Of a DNA stretch of 64,000 nucleotides, positions 27,519 to 36,463 are shown in pieces. The DNA is from Alkalimonas amylolytica (GTDB lineage: Bacteria > Pseudomonadota > Gammaproteobacteria > Enterobacterales > Alteromonadaceae): positions 186,001-250,000 of the forward strand of contig NZ_FNRM01000003.1 in the NCBI RefSeq assembly GCF_900107845.1, given 5' to 3'. The position numbers and the translations under genes are program-made. Position 1 is the stretch's first letter. The number at the start of each line of letters is the position of its first letter. The notes under the pieces were generated by a model. That model was not told the origin of the DNA, ran no database searches, and worked only from the letters and a program-made list of their open reading frames with translations.

Positions 27519-28178
27519 ATGATGCCGCAAAAAGTTGTTGTCATTTACTCCGGTGGGATGGATTCGTACACCGTGCTGCACAAAGCCATCGCCGACGGCC
27601 ACGATGTTTATGCCTTATCGTTCAATTACGGCCAGCGCCATGTCAAAGAGCTGGAATGCGCTGCCCAGGTCTGCCGTGAGCTAGGTATCAACCACAAGGT
27701 GGTGGATATTTCGGCCATCAATCAGCTGCTGGCGGGCTCATCGCTTACCGACAACATCGAGGTGCCGGAGGGCCACTACGAGGCCGAGAACATGAAATCG
27801 ACCATCGTGCCGAACCGTAATATGATCCTGATTTCACTGGCGGTGGGTTATGCCGATTCCATCAAAGCCAAAGCCGTGTATTACGGCGCTCACTCGGGCG
27901 ATCACTTTATTTACCCGGACTGCCGGCCAGAGTTTGTGGAAAAAATGAATGCAGTCTGCCAAATCGCCAATTACGATCCGATTGATATCGTTAGCCCTTA
28001 TCTGCACGAGTCCAAAATCGAAATCCTGCGCGATGGCCTGGCCATGGGGCTGGATTACAGCAAAACCTGGACCTGCTACAACGGCCGCGAACTAGCTTGC
28101 GGCAAATGCGGTGCCTGCCAGGAACGGCTGGAAGCGTTTGCGCTGAATAAAGCCAAAGATCCCCTGCCCTATGAATAA
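27519..28178 (+). CDS. queC: 7-cyano-7-deazaguanine synthase
   Basis: QueC converts 7-carboxy-7-deazaguanine to preQ0 with ATP and ammonia. The 219-residue product has the PP-loop [11 protein letters not shown], the middle block [18 protein letters not shown] and the four zinc cysteines around [24 protein letters not shown] at 27506-27511 supports the start at 27519. A TACAAT -10 element ends at about 27476. I saw no recognisable preQ1 riboswitch in the leader. Confidence 0.97.
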   Translation: MMPQKVVVIYSGGMDSYTVLHKAIADGHDVYALSFNYGQRHVKELECAAQVCRELGINHKVVDISAINQLLAGSSLTDNIEVPEGHYEAENMKSTIVPNRNMILISLAVGYADSIKAKAVYYGAHSGDHFIYPDCRPEFVEKMNAVCQIANYDPIDIVSPYLHESKIEILRDGLAMGLDYSKTWTCYNGRELACGKCGACQERLEAFALNKAKDPLPYE

Positions 28179-28180
28179 AG

Positions 28181-28200
28181 CGGCCCTGAATTCAGGGCCG
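28181..28200. terminator. palindrome between convergent queC and the M16 peptidase gene
   Basis: A perfect 20-bp palindrome (8-bp GC-rich stem with an AATT loop) lies between the two stops. It is a likely bidirectional terminator, although it lacks a T-run. Confidence 0.65.
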
Positions 28201-28208
28201 AGAATACG

Positions 28209-31031
28209 CTAAGGCAACCAGACCATTTCCACCAAATGGCCTTGTTCCACGATGTTTACTAAAAGCTGCTGCAGGCCCTCGGCGGTAGCAGTTTGCTCCA
28301 ACGGAGCGATCCGTGCCCAGGGAAGCTCTTCCACCAAGGCGCTATAGCCAATTCGGTTGGCCAGCCAACGCGGTTGTTGCCGTGCCTGCATCCGTGCATC
28401 AGCCAGGCTTTGATGCCAAATTTCAACTTGTCGCTCACTCGGTGCCTGCTTGCTCGCTGCAGCCAGCAGTTGCTGTACTGCGGCAATGGCAGTATCAACC
28501 TTGTCGGGATCGGTTTGCAGTGAAATGTGCAGTACCGCTTGCTGATGCACCGGACTAAAGCCTCCCAGCTGTGCGCGGATGCTGTAGGTCAGACCTGACT
28601 CGGTACGAATGCGATCAAACAACTGCTCATCCAGCCAACTGGTCAACAGGGCAGCCGTAGCCTGCTGCAAAGATGAAGGCAGCTGTGTTTTATCCAGATA
28701 ATAACGCAAGGAGATACGGGCATGTTGCTCACCACTACCGCTGATCCGCTGTTGACTGGCTTGTAGCGGTTGTGGCGAAGAACGCCTCTCGCCCTGCGGG
28801 CTTGCTTTGGGCAGGCTGGCAAAGTAGCGGTCCACCAGTGCATAGGCTTGCTCGGCCGTGAGATCCCCGACCAAAGCCAGCTGATAGCCCTGGTTGCCCT
28901 GAACCCACTGCTGATAAAAAGCTTGCAGCTGATCCACCGTGGTCGCTTCAATCTCAGCGGCCATCAGATTACGGTAGCGAATGTCGTTTTGCCACAATGC
29001 TTTACTTTGCGCCTGATGCCAGGGCAGATGTGGGTGCTCCTCAAATTGTTGCCATAACTGCAGCTCACGGCCCTGGTTAAAGCGCCAAAGCTCCTCATCA
29101 ATCCTATGGTGTAGCAAGCGATGATGCAGCTCCATCAAGCCTTGTTCGATGTTGCTGACCGGCGCAGCCAGATAAAAACTCCGGGCATCAAAGTCTACTG
29201 AAAAGTTATGCCCGATATCCAGACTTTGTCGCCACTGGCGGATCTCAGCACTGTTCAAGCCTGCCTGCCCGCCATCACGGATCAAATCACTGGCCAGGCG
29301 GGCAGCCGCTACCTGAGCATCAGGAACCTGATTGGTTCCATGGCGGGCCACCAGACGGGCAAAAGCACGGTTGGGAACGGCATCGCTGTAACGATAATAG
29401 GCTGTCATCCCATTGGCCAATTGCCACTCAATAATGCCGTCGGCTTGCTGCTGCTCGGATAAAATCCCAGCAGAAGGGGCTAAAGGCTGCCATTGCGGCT
29501 CTGCACGTTGATGCAGGGGTGCAAAAGGCAGCTGCTTCGCTCGCTCCTGGTAACCCTTTAACTGCTCAGCGCTGGGCGCCTCGGTGCCATGTGGATAAAG
29601 AGCAACCGTCACTTCCCGGCCTGAGCTATATTGCGTTAGCGCTGCAATCGCCTCCTCTGGAGTGATTAATTCCAGCAGCTCGAGCTGCCGCTGCTTATGG
29701 CTGCGCTGATTAAAAATGGGTTCCTGGTAGAGCCAAAAATCTCTTGCCATCTCCACCAAATCGGAAGGGCTGTCCTGCGCATCCTGCAACCAGGCCTGCC
29801 AGTTGCTTCGTTCTGTTTGCCACTCGTCCTCGGTGATACCCAAGGCCAACATTCGCTGTAATTCATGCTCCAGTAGTTCGTAAGCCAGAGCATAATTTGG
29901 CTCAGTCATCAGCAGTGCCATATTAAACGCATTGACATTGGCAGTCTGACGGCGACTCTGCACGTTAACAGCAAGCACTACCCCTTCGCTGTTTAGCTGA
30001 CGACTTTCCAATCGCTTACGCAATACCCCCAGAGCAAACGACAGCGCCATTTCCTGCCGCTCAACAGACTGATTGTATGGGACAATCGGAGCAAACCAAA
30101 AACGACTTAACACTGCAATAGGCGTATAGGCATCGCTTAAGGTAATAACATCGGGAATGGCCTGCGGCTGAATATCGAACTGCTCTGGCAGCAAAGGCTC
30201 TGATGCCAGCTCCAACCTGGTGAATTTTTGCTTGATAAAAGCCAACGTCTGTTCAGCATCCACATCGCCACTGACCACAATCGCCATGTTTTCCGGGTGG
30301 TACCACTGCTGGTAAAAGGTCTTTAATTTTTCAGGCGTTGTCGCTTCGATGCTGGCACGGTCGCCCAGAATCGACAGCCGATCCAGGTGACGGGAGCCGC
30401 GGAAAAAAGCTTCTTTCAAACGTGGTTCAATACGATCCTGCTCTTGCTGATAAAGCCGCCACTCCTCAACAATCACCGCAATTTCTTCCTGCACTGCTGC
30501 CGGTGCAAATTCGATGTGATAAGCCCACTGCGCCAGTATCGTCAATGCAGACTCCAGCTGGCCCCGGTTCAAGTCCTGCAAATCCAGCCAATAAGCAGTA
30601 TGGTCAAAAGTGGTGTAGGCATTGCTGTGGCGGCCAAGCTGGATCCCCAGCTCCCGCATGTGCTCTTGCATCCGCTGCTCGGGAAACTTCTCGGTACCAC
30701 GAAAGGCCATGTGCTCGACAAAATGGGCAAGGCCCAATTGATCGTCTTCTTCTTGCAAAGCCCCCGTCCCAACCAGCAGCATCACCCGAGCCCGATTGCT
30801 GAACTGGCTGTTGTGCTCAGGTAGAATGATAATTTCCGGCCGCTCTGGGGTTGCCGGCAGTCGCACAACGGTAGTAGCATCGTAAAGTACGTGGGCTGCA
30901 TCCTCAGTAGTCATTGCACAGGCGGTGAGCAACAAAGCCGCCAGCACCAGCCCAAATCCAACCTTAGCCGCTAACAGCCAACGCCGCGGATGAAACAAAA
31001 CAACGCCTTTCTTTCCTTGCATCTTGTGCAT
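28209..31031 (-). CDS. M16 family zinc peptidase lipoprotein
   Basis: The product of about 940 residues has an N-terminal membrane/lipoprotein signal ending in LLLTAC, with the lipidated Cys near residue 38. Two tandem M16 halves follow. The first carries the inverted zinc motif HFVEH (about residues 103-107) in LAHFVEHMAFRGTEKF, and the downstream Glu in EEIAVIVEEWR. The second half is non-catalytic, as in pitrilysin-type clamshell enzymes. It probably degrades peptides in the periplasm or at the outer membrane. Two ATGs, at 31031 and 31022, share the AAGGA at 31033-31037; neither spacing is ideal. The first 170 bases of this gene region have a decayed copy at about 32,060-32,230. Confidence 0.85.
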   Translation of the reverse strand: MHKMQGKKGVVLFHPRRWLLAAKVGFGLVLAALLLTACAMTTEDAAHVLYDATTVVRLPATPERPEIIILPEHNSQFSNRARVMLLVGTGALQEEDDQLGLAHFVEHMAFRGTEKFPEQRMQEHMRELGIQLGRHSNAYTTFDHTAYWLDLQDLNRGQLESALTILAQWAYHIEFAPAAVQEEIAVIVEEWRLYQQEQDRIEPRLKEAFFRGSRHLDRLSILGDRASIEATTPEKLKTFYQQWYHPENMAIVVSGDVDAEQTLAFIKQKFTRLELASEPLLPEQFDIQPQAIPDVITLSDAYTPIAVLSRFWFAPIVPYNQSVERQEMALSFALGVLRKRLESRQLNSEGVVLAVNVQSRRQTANVNAFNMALLMTEPNYALAYELLEHELQRMLALGITEDEWQTERSNWQAWLQDAQDSPSDLVEMARDFWLYQEPIFNQRSHKQRQLELLELITPEEAIAALTQYSSGREVTVALYPHGTEAPSAEQLKGYQERAKQLPFAPLHQRAEPQWQPLAPSAGILSEQQQADGIIEWQLANGMTAYYRYSDAVPNRAFARLVARHGTNQVPDAQVAAARLASDLIRDGGQAGLNSAEIRQWRQSLDIGHNFSVDFDARSFYLAAPVSNIEQGLMELHHRLLHHRIDEELWRFNQGRELQLWQQFEEHPHLPWHQAQSKALWQNDIRYRNLMAAEIEATTVDQLQAFYQQWVQGNQGYQLALVGDLTAEQAYALVDRYFASLPKASPQGERRSSPQPLQASQQRISGSGEQHARISLRYYLDKTQLPSSLQQATAALLTSWLDEQLFDRIRTESGLTYSIRAQLGGFSPVHQQAVLHISLQTDPDKVDTAIAAVQQLLAAASKQAPSERQVEIWHQSLADARMQARQQPRWLANRIGYSALVEELPWARIAPLEQTATAEGLQQLLVNIVEQGHLVEMVWLP

Positions 31032-31184
31032 GTCCTTACCTAAAAATTGATAAATGTTACAGGCTAACCGGCTTTTTAACAAACTGCGCCTGGTATGCTC
31101 AGTTCAGCCCCTGAGGCAAGGTGGGTGCTGCACCAGGATACTTGAAGCTCTCTTACTATATTCGACTCGAATTAAAACCATAGC

Positions 31185-31823
31185 TTAACTAAAAAAAATC
31201 ATATCCAAAATGATTATGGATAAATTAAGAATGGCATGACTAAGAAAGGCCAGGATTAATGAACCCGAAGAGTCACGAACGTAGTGAAAACTCAACCCCA
31301 TCACAAAGAAATAGCTGAACCAGAGAATATCAAAGCTCAGATGACTGACAGCAAATAAAGCAGAGCATATTGCGACCACCAACCAGTGCTTTATTTTGAA
31401 ATGAGCATGTAAGATCTGGGGAGTAATTTGCCGGAAAATTAACTCCTCCAGTAGTGGCATAATGAATACAGCAGAGATAAGCAGTTGAAAAAATTGCTCT
31501 TTTGATAAAGAAACGTTGGACGCCTGAATATCGAAAAGGAAAAATGTGAGAGCTAGCCCGTTACAAAGCAGGGTTGGAATCAGTACGATGTACCCAGTAG
31601 TCCAGTTAAAGTCAGCATGATTTGAGATGTTAAACACAGCGCTAACCGAGCCGACATCAAACCAGAACAGCCAGAAAATCAAAGTGAGAGCAAAAATCTC
31701 AGTATAAAAAACACTCAGCCCAGTTGGCTGCATCGTTAGTTCGATAATGCCAATCAACAAGGCTGCTAAGATAATGGATTTGACCAGCCCAACGAAAATG
31801 CCGCCCTTAGTCAACTCACTCAT
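31185..31823 (-). CDS. CPBP family intramembrane glutamic protease (A)
   Basis: The 212-residue membrane protein has about seven hydrophobic helices and all three CPBP motifs: EELIFR (Glu126, Glu127, Arg131), FAVSH (Phe157, His161) and HAILN (His196, Asn200). In other bacteria such Abi/CAAX-like proteases cleave prenylated or hydrophobic peptides. They are common beside bacteriocin genes, where they act in maturation or immunity. The gene is AT-rich compared with its neighbours, and it lies downstream of the complete peptide exporter on the same strand. A role with the adjacent peptide is inferred. Confidence 0.85.
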   Translation of the reverse strand: MSELTKGGIFVGLVKSIILAALLIGIIELTMQPTGLSVFYTEIFALTLIFWLFWFDVGSVSAVFNISNHADFNWTTGYIVLIPTLLCNGLALTFFLFDIQASNVSLSKEQFFQLLISAVFIMPLLEELIFRQITPQILHAHFKIKHWLVVAICSALFAVSHLSFDILWFSYFFVMGLSFHYVRDSSGSLILAFLSHAILNLSIIILDMIFFS

Positions 31824-32196
31824 GTAAATACCCTATAAAACAAACCAGTCGCTTTGTAGCCGATAGCACTTTACGTATGAAGAAATTATGGTCAAGGATT
31901 TATTGCATATCCTTTTGGAATTAATTAGATAAATAGACGCCCCGCATAATATTCACAGTCAGGCTGATAACATTGTGGCTGGCCCCCCACTTTTCTGGAC
32001 AGGCCTGCCCCCCTGCCAGTAGACTGGCGAACTAATCACTGAGGTATTTTGGAGCAATGTCCTGCAACAAAACTGCCAGCACCAGCCCTAATCCAAGTCT
32101 TGCTGCTAACAACCTCCGCAGCGGATGAAAAAATCAACGCTTTTCTCTGTCTTGATGTTGTGTATATCCTTATAGAAAGTGGATAGATTTTACAAG
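31824..32196. other. non-coding interval with duplicated remnants of both flanking loci
   Basis: No gene is seen. Bases about 31,993-32,060 resemble the leader of the symporter gene at about 39,156-39,224 (shared TTCTGGACAGGCCT and TTTTGGAGCAA). Bases about 32,060-32,230 resemble the 5' end of the M16 peptidase at about 30,925-31,100. The order indicates a tandem-duplication junction. Confidence 0.7.
31993..32060 (+). repeat. diverged copy of the symporter leader (mate at 39156-39224)
   Basis: It is in direct orientation with 39,156-39,224. A 14-base identical start (TTCTGGACAGGCCT), a shared AGACTG and a shared TTTTGGAGCAA are kept in the same order and spacing. Confidence 0.75.
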
Positions 32197-32230
32197 TTAG
32201 CTGGCTGCTTTACCAAACTGCGCCCGGTAG
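32061..32230 (-). pseudogene. decayed copy of the 5' end of the M16 peptidase gene
   Basis: It aligns with about 30,930-31,100 at roughly three of four bases. Shared blocks include GCCAGCACCAGCCC, GCGGATGAAA and AAACTGCGCC. The reading frame is broken and there is no ribosome site. Its distal end runs into the last codons of the ABC exporter gene. Confidence 0.7.
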
Positions 32231-34284
32231 GCCTCTGTTACATCCTGCAACTGGCCGCCTGCCAGCTGGTAAATGTGCTCTGCGCTGAGGATGGTTTCCG
32301 GCCGGTGGGCAATCACAATCCGGGTCATACTAAGCTGCTGAATGGCCTGATTAACATAGTGCTCCAGCGCCACATCCAGATGGCTGGTGGCCTCGTCCAG
32401 CAGCAGGATTTTGGGTTGGCGGTACAAGGCGCGGGCCAGTAATAAGCGCTGTTTCTGGCCGCCGGATAGCGCACTACCCATATCGCCCACCAGTGAGTTG
32501 TAGCCCATTTGCATGGCACTGATATCCTGATGAATACCGGCCAGCTGGGCGGCTTGATAAACCTGTTGCATATCCAATTGCGGGTCAAAAAAGCTGATGT
32601 TCTCAGCCAAAGTACCGGACATCAGTTGGTCATCCTGCATCACCGCCGCAATCTGGCTGCGGTAATTGCGCAGCCCCAGCTTTTTAATTTCAATGCCATC
32701 CACTTCCACCTTGCCGCTTTCAGCGGGCAATAAACCCAGCATCAGTTTCATTAGGGTGGTTTTGCCGGTACCAGACGGGCCGATAATGGCGATATTGGCT
32801 CCCGCCGGAATATCAATGCACAGGTCGGTAAACAATAGCGGCTCATTATCGGCGTAGCGAAAGCGGATATTGGTTAAACTCAACTGGCCGCTGATGTCTC
32901 GGCTCGGCTGGTTCAGCCCTTCGTCTTCTTTGTCGGTTAAAGCGATATCGGCCAGGCGGTCTAAATGCAGCCGGGTCATTTTAATTTCGATCAGTTTGTC
33001 GATTAAAGCCGCCATCCGGTTGGTAAACTGGGTTTTGTAGGCCAAAAAGGCAAACAGCATGCCGACAGTGATATCGCCGCTAATCACAGTTAGCGCAGCC
33101 AAGTACACCACCAGAATGTTCTCGATGCCAAACAGCAACTGGTTGATGGTTTGATAGGAAATCTGCCACTTGCCCAGCCGGTAGCTTTGATTAATGGCAT
33201 CGGCATAGCGATTTTGCCACAGGTTTAACCGTTGGCTTTGTTGACCAAACAACTTGATGCTCTGCATGCCGCGCACCGTTTCCATAAAGTTGCTCTGCTC
33301 TTTGGCGCTGGCCATAATGCTGGCTTCAGTCAGTTGGTGCAGTGGGCGGTACAAGATAAAACGAATGGCAGCGTACAGCAGCACTACCAGCACCACCACC
33401 AGTGCCAGCTTGGGGCTGTATAAAAACATCATTACCAACACGGCAATGGCCATCAGGCCATCAATCACCCCTTCGACCAGGCTGTTGGTCAGCAATTCCC
33501 GCACTGAATTAAGCGAGCCAAAGCGTGATACCACATCGCCCATATGGCGTTTATCGAAGTAGCTGAGTGGCAAGTGCAGCAGATGGCGCATTAAATTGGT
33601 GGCCATTTGCACGCTCATCACCGAGCCTAAATGCAGCACCACCCAGCCGCGCAGAGTTTGGGTGACTACCTGAAACAGCACCAACAAGCCAAAGCCAAGC
33701 GCCAGCACCACCAATAAGGGTTTATCGTGGCTAATCAGTACTTCATCCACTACCAGCTGGGTGTAATAAGGAGTGGCAAGCAAGAATAGTTGCAGTAACA
33801 AAGAGAGCGCAAAGAGTTTGAACAACGACGGCAGCAAGCCTTCGACTTTGCTCCAGAAAGCTGTCAGGCCAAGCTTAACGCGCTCGTCGATTTTTTTAAA
33901 TTCGTTGCTTGGGGTAAGTTCCAGCGCTACGCCAGTAAAGGCTTTATCCACATCGCACATGGATAGGCGACGCTCGCCCATGGCAGGGTCTAAAATGGTA
34001 ATGCCATTGCGGTGCACTTTTTTCAGCACCACAAAGTGGTTCATTTCCCAGTGCAAGATGCAGGGGGTTTTCAGGTTTTTTAAATCAGCCAAATCCAGCT
34101 TGAGCGCCCGGCCGGTTAAATCCAGTTGATTGGCCAGCAGCATCAGCTGCTGCAAATTGGCACCTTTAAAGGACACGCTGTAGCGATTACGCAGCGTAGT
34201 TAAGTCGAGCTGATGGCCATGGTGATTGGCGATCATCGCCATGCAGGCTAGCCCGCATTCAGCTGCTTCTGATTGCAAGATCAT
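32197..34284 (-). CDS. C39-peptidase ABC exporter for a double-glycine peptide (PCAT)
   Basis: The 695-residue protein is a complete peptidase-containing ABC transporter of the CvaB/LagD type. It would cut the leader after Gly-Gly and export the core peptide. The C39 domain (1-130) has Gln4, catalytic Cys10 in AAECGLACMAM, His83 in MNHFVVL and Asp99 in ILDPAMGERRLS. A six-helix membrane domain follows (about 155-440). The nucleotide-binding domain has Walker A GPSGTGKTT, the LSGGQKQR signature and Walker B ILLLDEATS. It belongs to cassette 1 with the HlyD gene, precursor and small membrane protein upstream on the same strand. Cassette 2 retains only the first domain of its paralogue. Confidence 0.95.
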   Translation of the reverse strand: MILQSEAAECGLACMAMIANHHGHQLDLTTLRNRYSVSFKGANLQQLMLLANQLDLTGRALKLDLADLKNLKTPCILHWEMNHFVVLKKVHRNGITILDPAMGERRLSMCDVDKAFTGVALELTPSNEFKKIDERVKLGLTAFWSKVEGLLPSLFKLFALSLLLQLFLLATPYYTQLVVDEVLISHDKPLLVVLALGFGLLVLFQVVTQTLRGWVVLHLGSVMSVQMATNLMRHLLHLPLSYFDKRHMGDVVSRFGSLNSVRELLTNSLVEGVIDGLMAIAVLVMMFLYSPKLALVVVLVVLLYAAIRFILYRPLHQLTEASIMASAKEQSNFMETVRGMQSIKLFGQQSQRLNLWQNRYADAINQSYRLGKWQISYQTINQLLFGIENILVVYLAALTVISGDITVGMLFAFLAYKTQFTNRMAALIDKLIEIKMTRLHLDRLADIALTDKEDEGLNQPSRDISGQLSLTNIRFRYADNEPLLFTDLCIDIPAGANIAIIGPSGTGKTTLMKLMLGLLPAESGKVEVDGIEIKKLGLRNYRSQIAAVMQDDQLMSGTLAENISFFDPQLDMQQVYQAAQLAGIHQDISAMQMGYNSLVGDMGSALSGGQKQRLLLARALYRQPKILLLDEATSHLDVALEHYVNQAIQQLSMTRIVIAHRPETILSAEHIYQLAGGQLQDVTEAYRAQFGKAAS

Positions 34285-34334
34285 CTAGATCACACTCTAG
34301 TAAGTTTAATTTTTTGAGACTACCGAATAGCTGA

Positions 34335-34658
34335 TTACGAAACCACCCAAGCAATTAAAATAATAATGTGTTTTATCGGACCTGTTACCAACATTACAAT
34401 TGAGTATCTTTTTAGCTTAGGAAATAAATCCTCGCACAAAACCACACTACTGGTTTGCAGTTTAAACTTACACAAAGGAAACAACCAAGATTTCAATATA
34501 AATTCTTCATCACCAATTCTGAACTTATGGTTTGAGAAGGGTAGCCAAATGAATTTAGAAGTAACAGCTTTGCCATCGAATCTTACTAAGATCTTGGAGG
34601 TAATTACATTGTAACTTACTTCAATAAATGCATTTTTGTATCTAATCTCTTTTTTCAT
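34335..34658 (-). CDS. small basic protein with C-terminal membrane segment, candidate immunity protein
   Basis: The 107-residue product is not recognised. Its first 80 residues look like a small beta-rich domain (FIEVSYNVITSKILVRFDG and others), rich in Lys. The last 20 (about 86-106) form a hydrophobic helix ending IILIAWVVS. It is AT-rich and lies between the double-glycine precursor gene and the exporter, which is the usual place for an immunity gene. Immunity function is inferred from position only. Confidence 0.5.
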   Translation of the reverse strand: MKKEIRYKNAFIEVSYNVITSKILVRFDGKAVTSKFIWLPFSNHKFRIGDEEFILKSWLFPLCKFKLQTSSVVLCEDLFPKLKRYSIVMLVTGPIKHIIILIAWVVS

Positions 34659-34771
34659 AACTAAGCCCGCAACTATCCAGCCAACTCATTTTTTAATTAA
34701 ATATTTAATCATTTGCAGCAAAATAAAATTGGAAAGTAAAATTAAAGTTCAAATGCATACACTGCAAGACA

Positions 34772-34799
34772 AATCGGCCAGCTAAAAAGCCAGCCGATT
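34772..34799 (-). terminator. stem-loop after the precursor gene
   Basis: AATCGGC and GCCGATT form a 7-bp stem, extended inward by GCT/AGC across a small internal loop. It lies just downstream of the precursor stop and may cause partial termination, so that precursor exceeds exporter transcripts. Confidence 0.5.
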
Positions 34800-34809
34800 C
34801 TTTCATTTA

Positions 34810-34953
34810 TCAGTCGTCTAGAGTTGGAGCATGAGCTTCATTTGTAATTGAAGGCACTATAAGGGCTCCAATAATGACTCTAGCGACAAAGATCGCTACA
34901 GGAGCCGCACCACCACTCACTTCTTCCACTTGATCAAATGTTAATTCTTGCAT
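34810..34953 (-). CDS. double-glycine-leader peptide precursor (microcin/class II bacteriocin-like)
   Basis: The 47-codon gene is clear. A strong AAGGAG (34961-34966) lies seven bases before the ATG. The first 15 residues, MQELTFDQVEEVSGG, match the leader consensus of colicin V-type and class II bacteriocins (acidic, E-L-x-x-x-x-V-x-x-V-S-G-G). The predicted core of 32 residues starts AAPVAIFVARVIIGALIVPS and ends NEAHAPTLDD. It has a hydrophobic segment, an acidic tail and no Cys. The gene sits between an HlyD adaptor and a C39 exporter, so export and leader removal by that pair is expected. I do not recognise the core. Antibacterial activity is inferred; a signalling peptide is an alternative. 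Confidence 0.88.
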   Translation of the reverse strand: MQELTFDQVEEVSGGAAPVAIFVARVIIGALIVPSITNEAHAPTLDD

Positions 34954-35004
34954 ACTATCTCTCCTTGAGACATTTTAAGTTTACGATTTGCTCTTTTTCG
35001 AGCA

Positions 35005-36255
35005 CTACAATTGCCCTCTCAGGCTTAAAATCGGCTCAAACAACCAGCTGATAAGGCTGCGTTGTTCCAGCACGATATCTGCGCTTAACAGCATGCCCGA
35101 TTGCAGCGGGACGCTGTTGCCGTAAGCGCGGATCTCTTGCGCCGCCAGCGCTACCTCGACCCGGTAGACTGGCTCCTGCACGGCGACAGGCATATCGACT
35201 TCCCCCGGAAGCACGATGGCCTGCGCTGTGCGAATCACTTCCCCTTCATACAAACCAAAACGCTGGTACGGAAAGGCATCAAACCGGATGCGGGTGTGCT
35301 GGCCCGGCTGCACAAAGCCATAGGCCCGGGTCGGCACCAGCAATACCGCTCTAAGCTCTGCGTTCTCAGGCAAAATGGTTAAAAAAGGCAATTGGCTGGT
35401 TAAGCTGGTACCGATATCAGCCACCAGATTGGTCACCCGGCCAGAAATCGGTGCGGTAATCAGCAACTGACCGCGCGCATCCAGCTCTACTTTTTGTTGC
35501 GCCAATCGTGAGCGGTCGGTATCCAGCAGCGCCAATTGCTGCGCCTGCTCAACCGGCAGCCGTGCCAATTGGCCCTGCAGTTGCTCAATGCTGGCCTGCT
35601 GTTGCTGGGCACTGGCGCTTAGTTCGGCCAGTTGCTGGCGAATGCCTAAAATAAGTTCAGCTTGCTGCTGCAGCTCCAGCTCTGAGATAGCACCTTGCTG
35701 CTGCAATTGCTGGAAGTTATGCAAACGGCTTTGCTGCAGCGCCAGCCGCTCATGTTGCAACTGCTGCTGGCCTTTTAGCTCTTGCAGCATGCTCTGGCTT
35801 AACAGCAAACGGCTGTTTAATTCGGTTTCTTGCTGGGTAAATTGCTGGCCCAGTTGCTGCTGGCGTAAGCTTAGTAACTCAGTTTGCTGCACTAAGCCCT
35901 GAAACAAACTTTGGCTGAGCGACAGGCCATCGGCCAGATGCTCGGGGATATGAATAAGCGCCAGTGGTGCACCAGCCTCGACCTGCTGGCCATCCTCAAC
36001 AAACAGTTGGCTGACAATGCCGGGGCGCGGGCTGCTGACCTTGGCCAGCCCCAAATCCGGCTTTAAATAGCCAGTGACGGTTTCTTTGCGGTGAAAAGAG
36101 GACAGCGCCAGAAACGTAATCAGGATGGATACCAGCAACAACAACGCGATGGTGAGTACGCTGCTGCTAAGTGGCTGGGCAATAATGACATCGCCATCCA
36201 GCTTGGCGGCCTGCTGCTTTACCGCATTAACGCGGAATAATCCCTGCTCTGACAC
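35005..36255 (-). CDS. HlyD/CvaA-type membrane fusion protein of the peptide exporter
   Basis: The 416-residue adaptor has a short cytoplasmic N-terminus and one membrane helix (about 33-55). It has a split biotinyl-lipoyl domain (GIVSQLFVEDGQQVEAGAPL, then GQLLITAPISGRVTNLVADIG) around a long Gln/Leu-rich coiled coil (about 105-265). A beta-barrel domain follows, with LVPTRAYGFVQPGQ. It would bridge the PCAT exporter to a TolC-type outer-membrane channel, which is not in this window. It is the first gene of cassette 1, with the precursor 52 bases downstream. Its sequence is nearly duplicated in cassette 2. Confidence 0.93.
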   Translation of the reverse strand: MSEQGLFRVNAVKQQAAKLDGDVIIAQPLSSSVLTIALLLLVSILITFLALSSFHRKETVTGYLKPDLGLAKVSSPRPGIVSQLFVEDGQQVEAGAPLALIHIPEHLADGLSLSQSLFQGLVQQTELLSLRQQQLGQQFTQQETELNSRLLLSQSMLQELKGQQQLQHERLALQQSRLHNFQQLQQQGAISELELQQQAELILGIRQQLAELSASAQQQQASIEQLQGQLARLPVEQAQQLALLDTDRSRLAQQKVELDARGQLLITAPISGRVTNLVADIGTSLTSQLPFLTILPENAELRAVLLVPTRAYGFVQPGQHTRIRFDAFPYQRFGLYEGEVIRTAQAIVLPGEVDMPVAVQEPVYRVEVALAAQEIRAYGNSVPLQSGMLLSADIVLEQRSLISWLFEPILSLRGQL

Positions 36256-36314
36256 AATAACCTCTGTACTACTATTGGTCTGTTAACAACTGCAAACATC
36301 TGTGAACGGCGCGG

Positions 36315-36343
36315 ATTCTATTGACGGGGAATGCAACATTCAA
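36315..36343 (-). promoter_or_regulatory. promoter of cassette 1
   Basis: On the minus strand TTGAAT (36338-36343) and TAGAAT (36315-36320) are exactly 17 bp apart, about 60 bases before the HlyD start. The same pair and spacing are kept in the cassette 2 copy. Confidence 0.6.
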
Positions 36344-36463
36344 CACTTTGTTATATAACTTTTTGGAATTAAACCATCGCTAAATTTACACTCGTTCATT
36401 TTTTACTCAGAAAACAATTACCTAAAAAATGACCTTGCAGCAGCTTGATGCAAAAAATTTTTT

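Noticed and set aside
34366-34614. Plus-strand frame opposite the candidate immunity gene
   Set aside because: Neighbouring genes of the cassette all run on the minus strand; the plus-strand frame has no ribosome site or motif.
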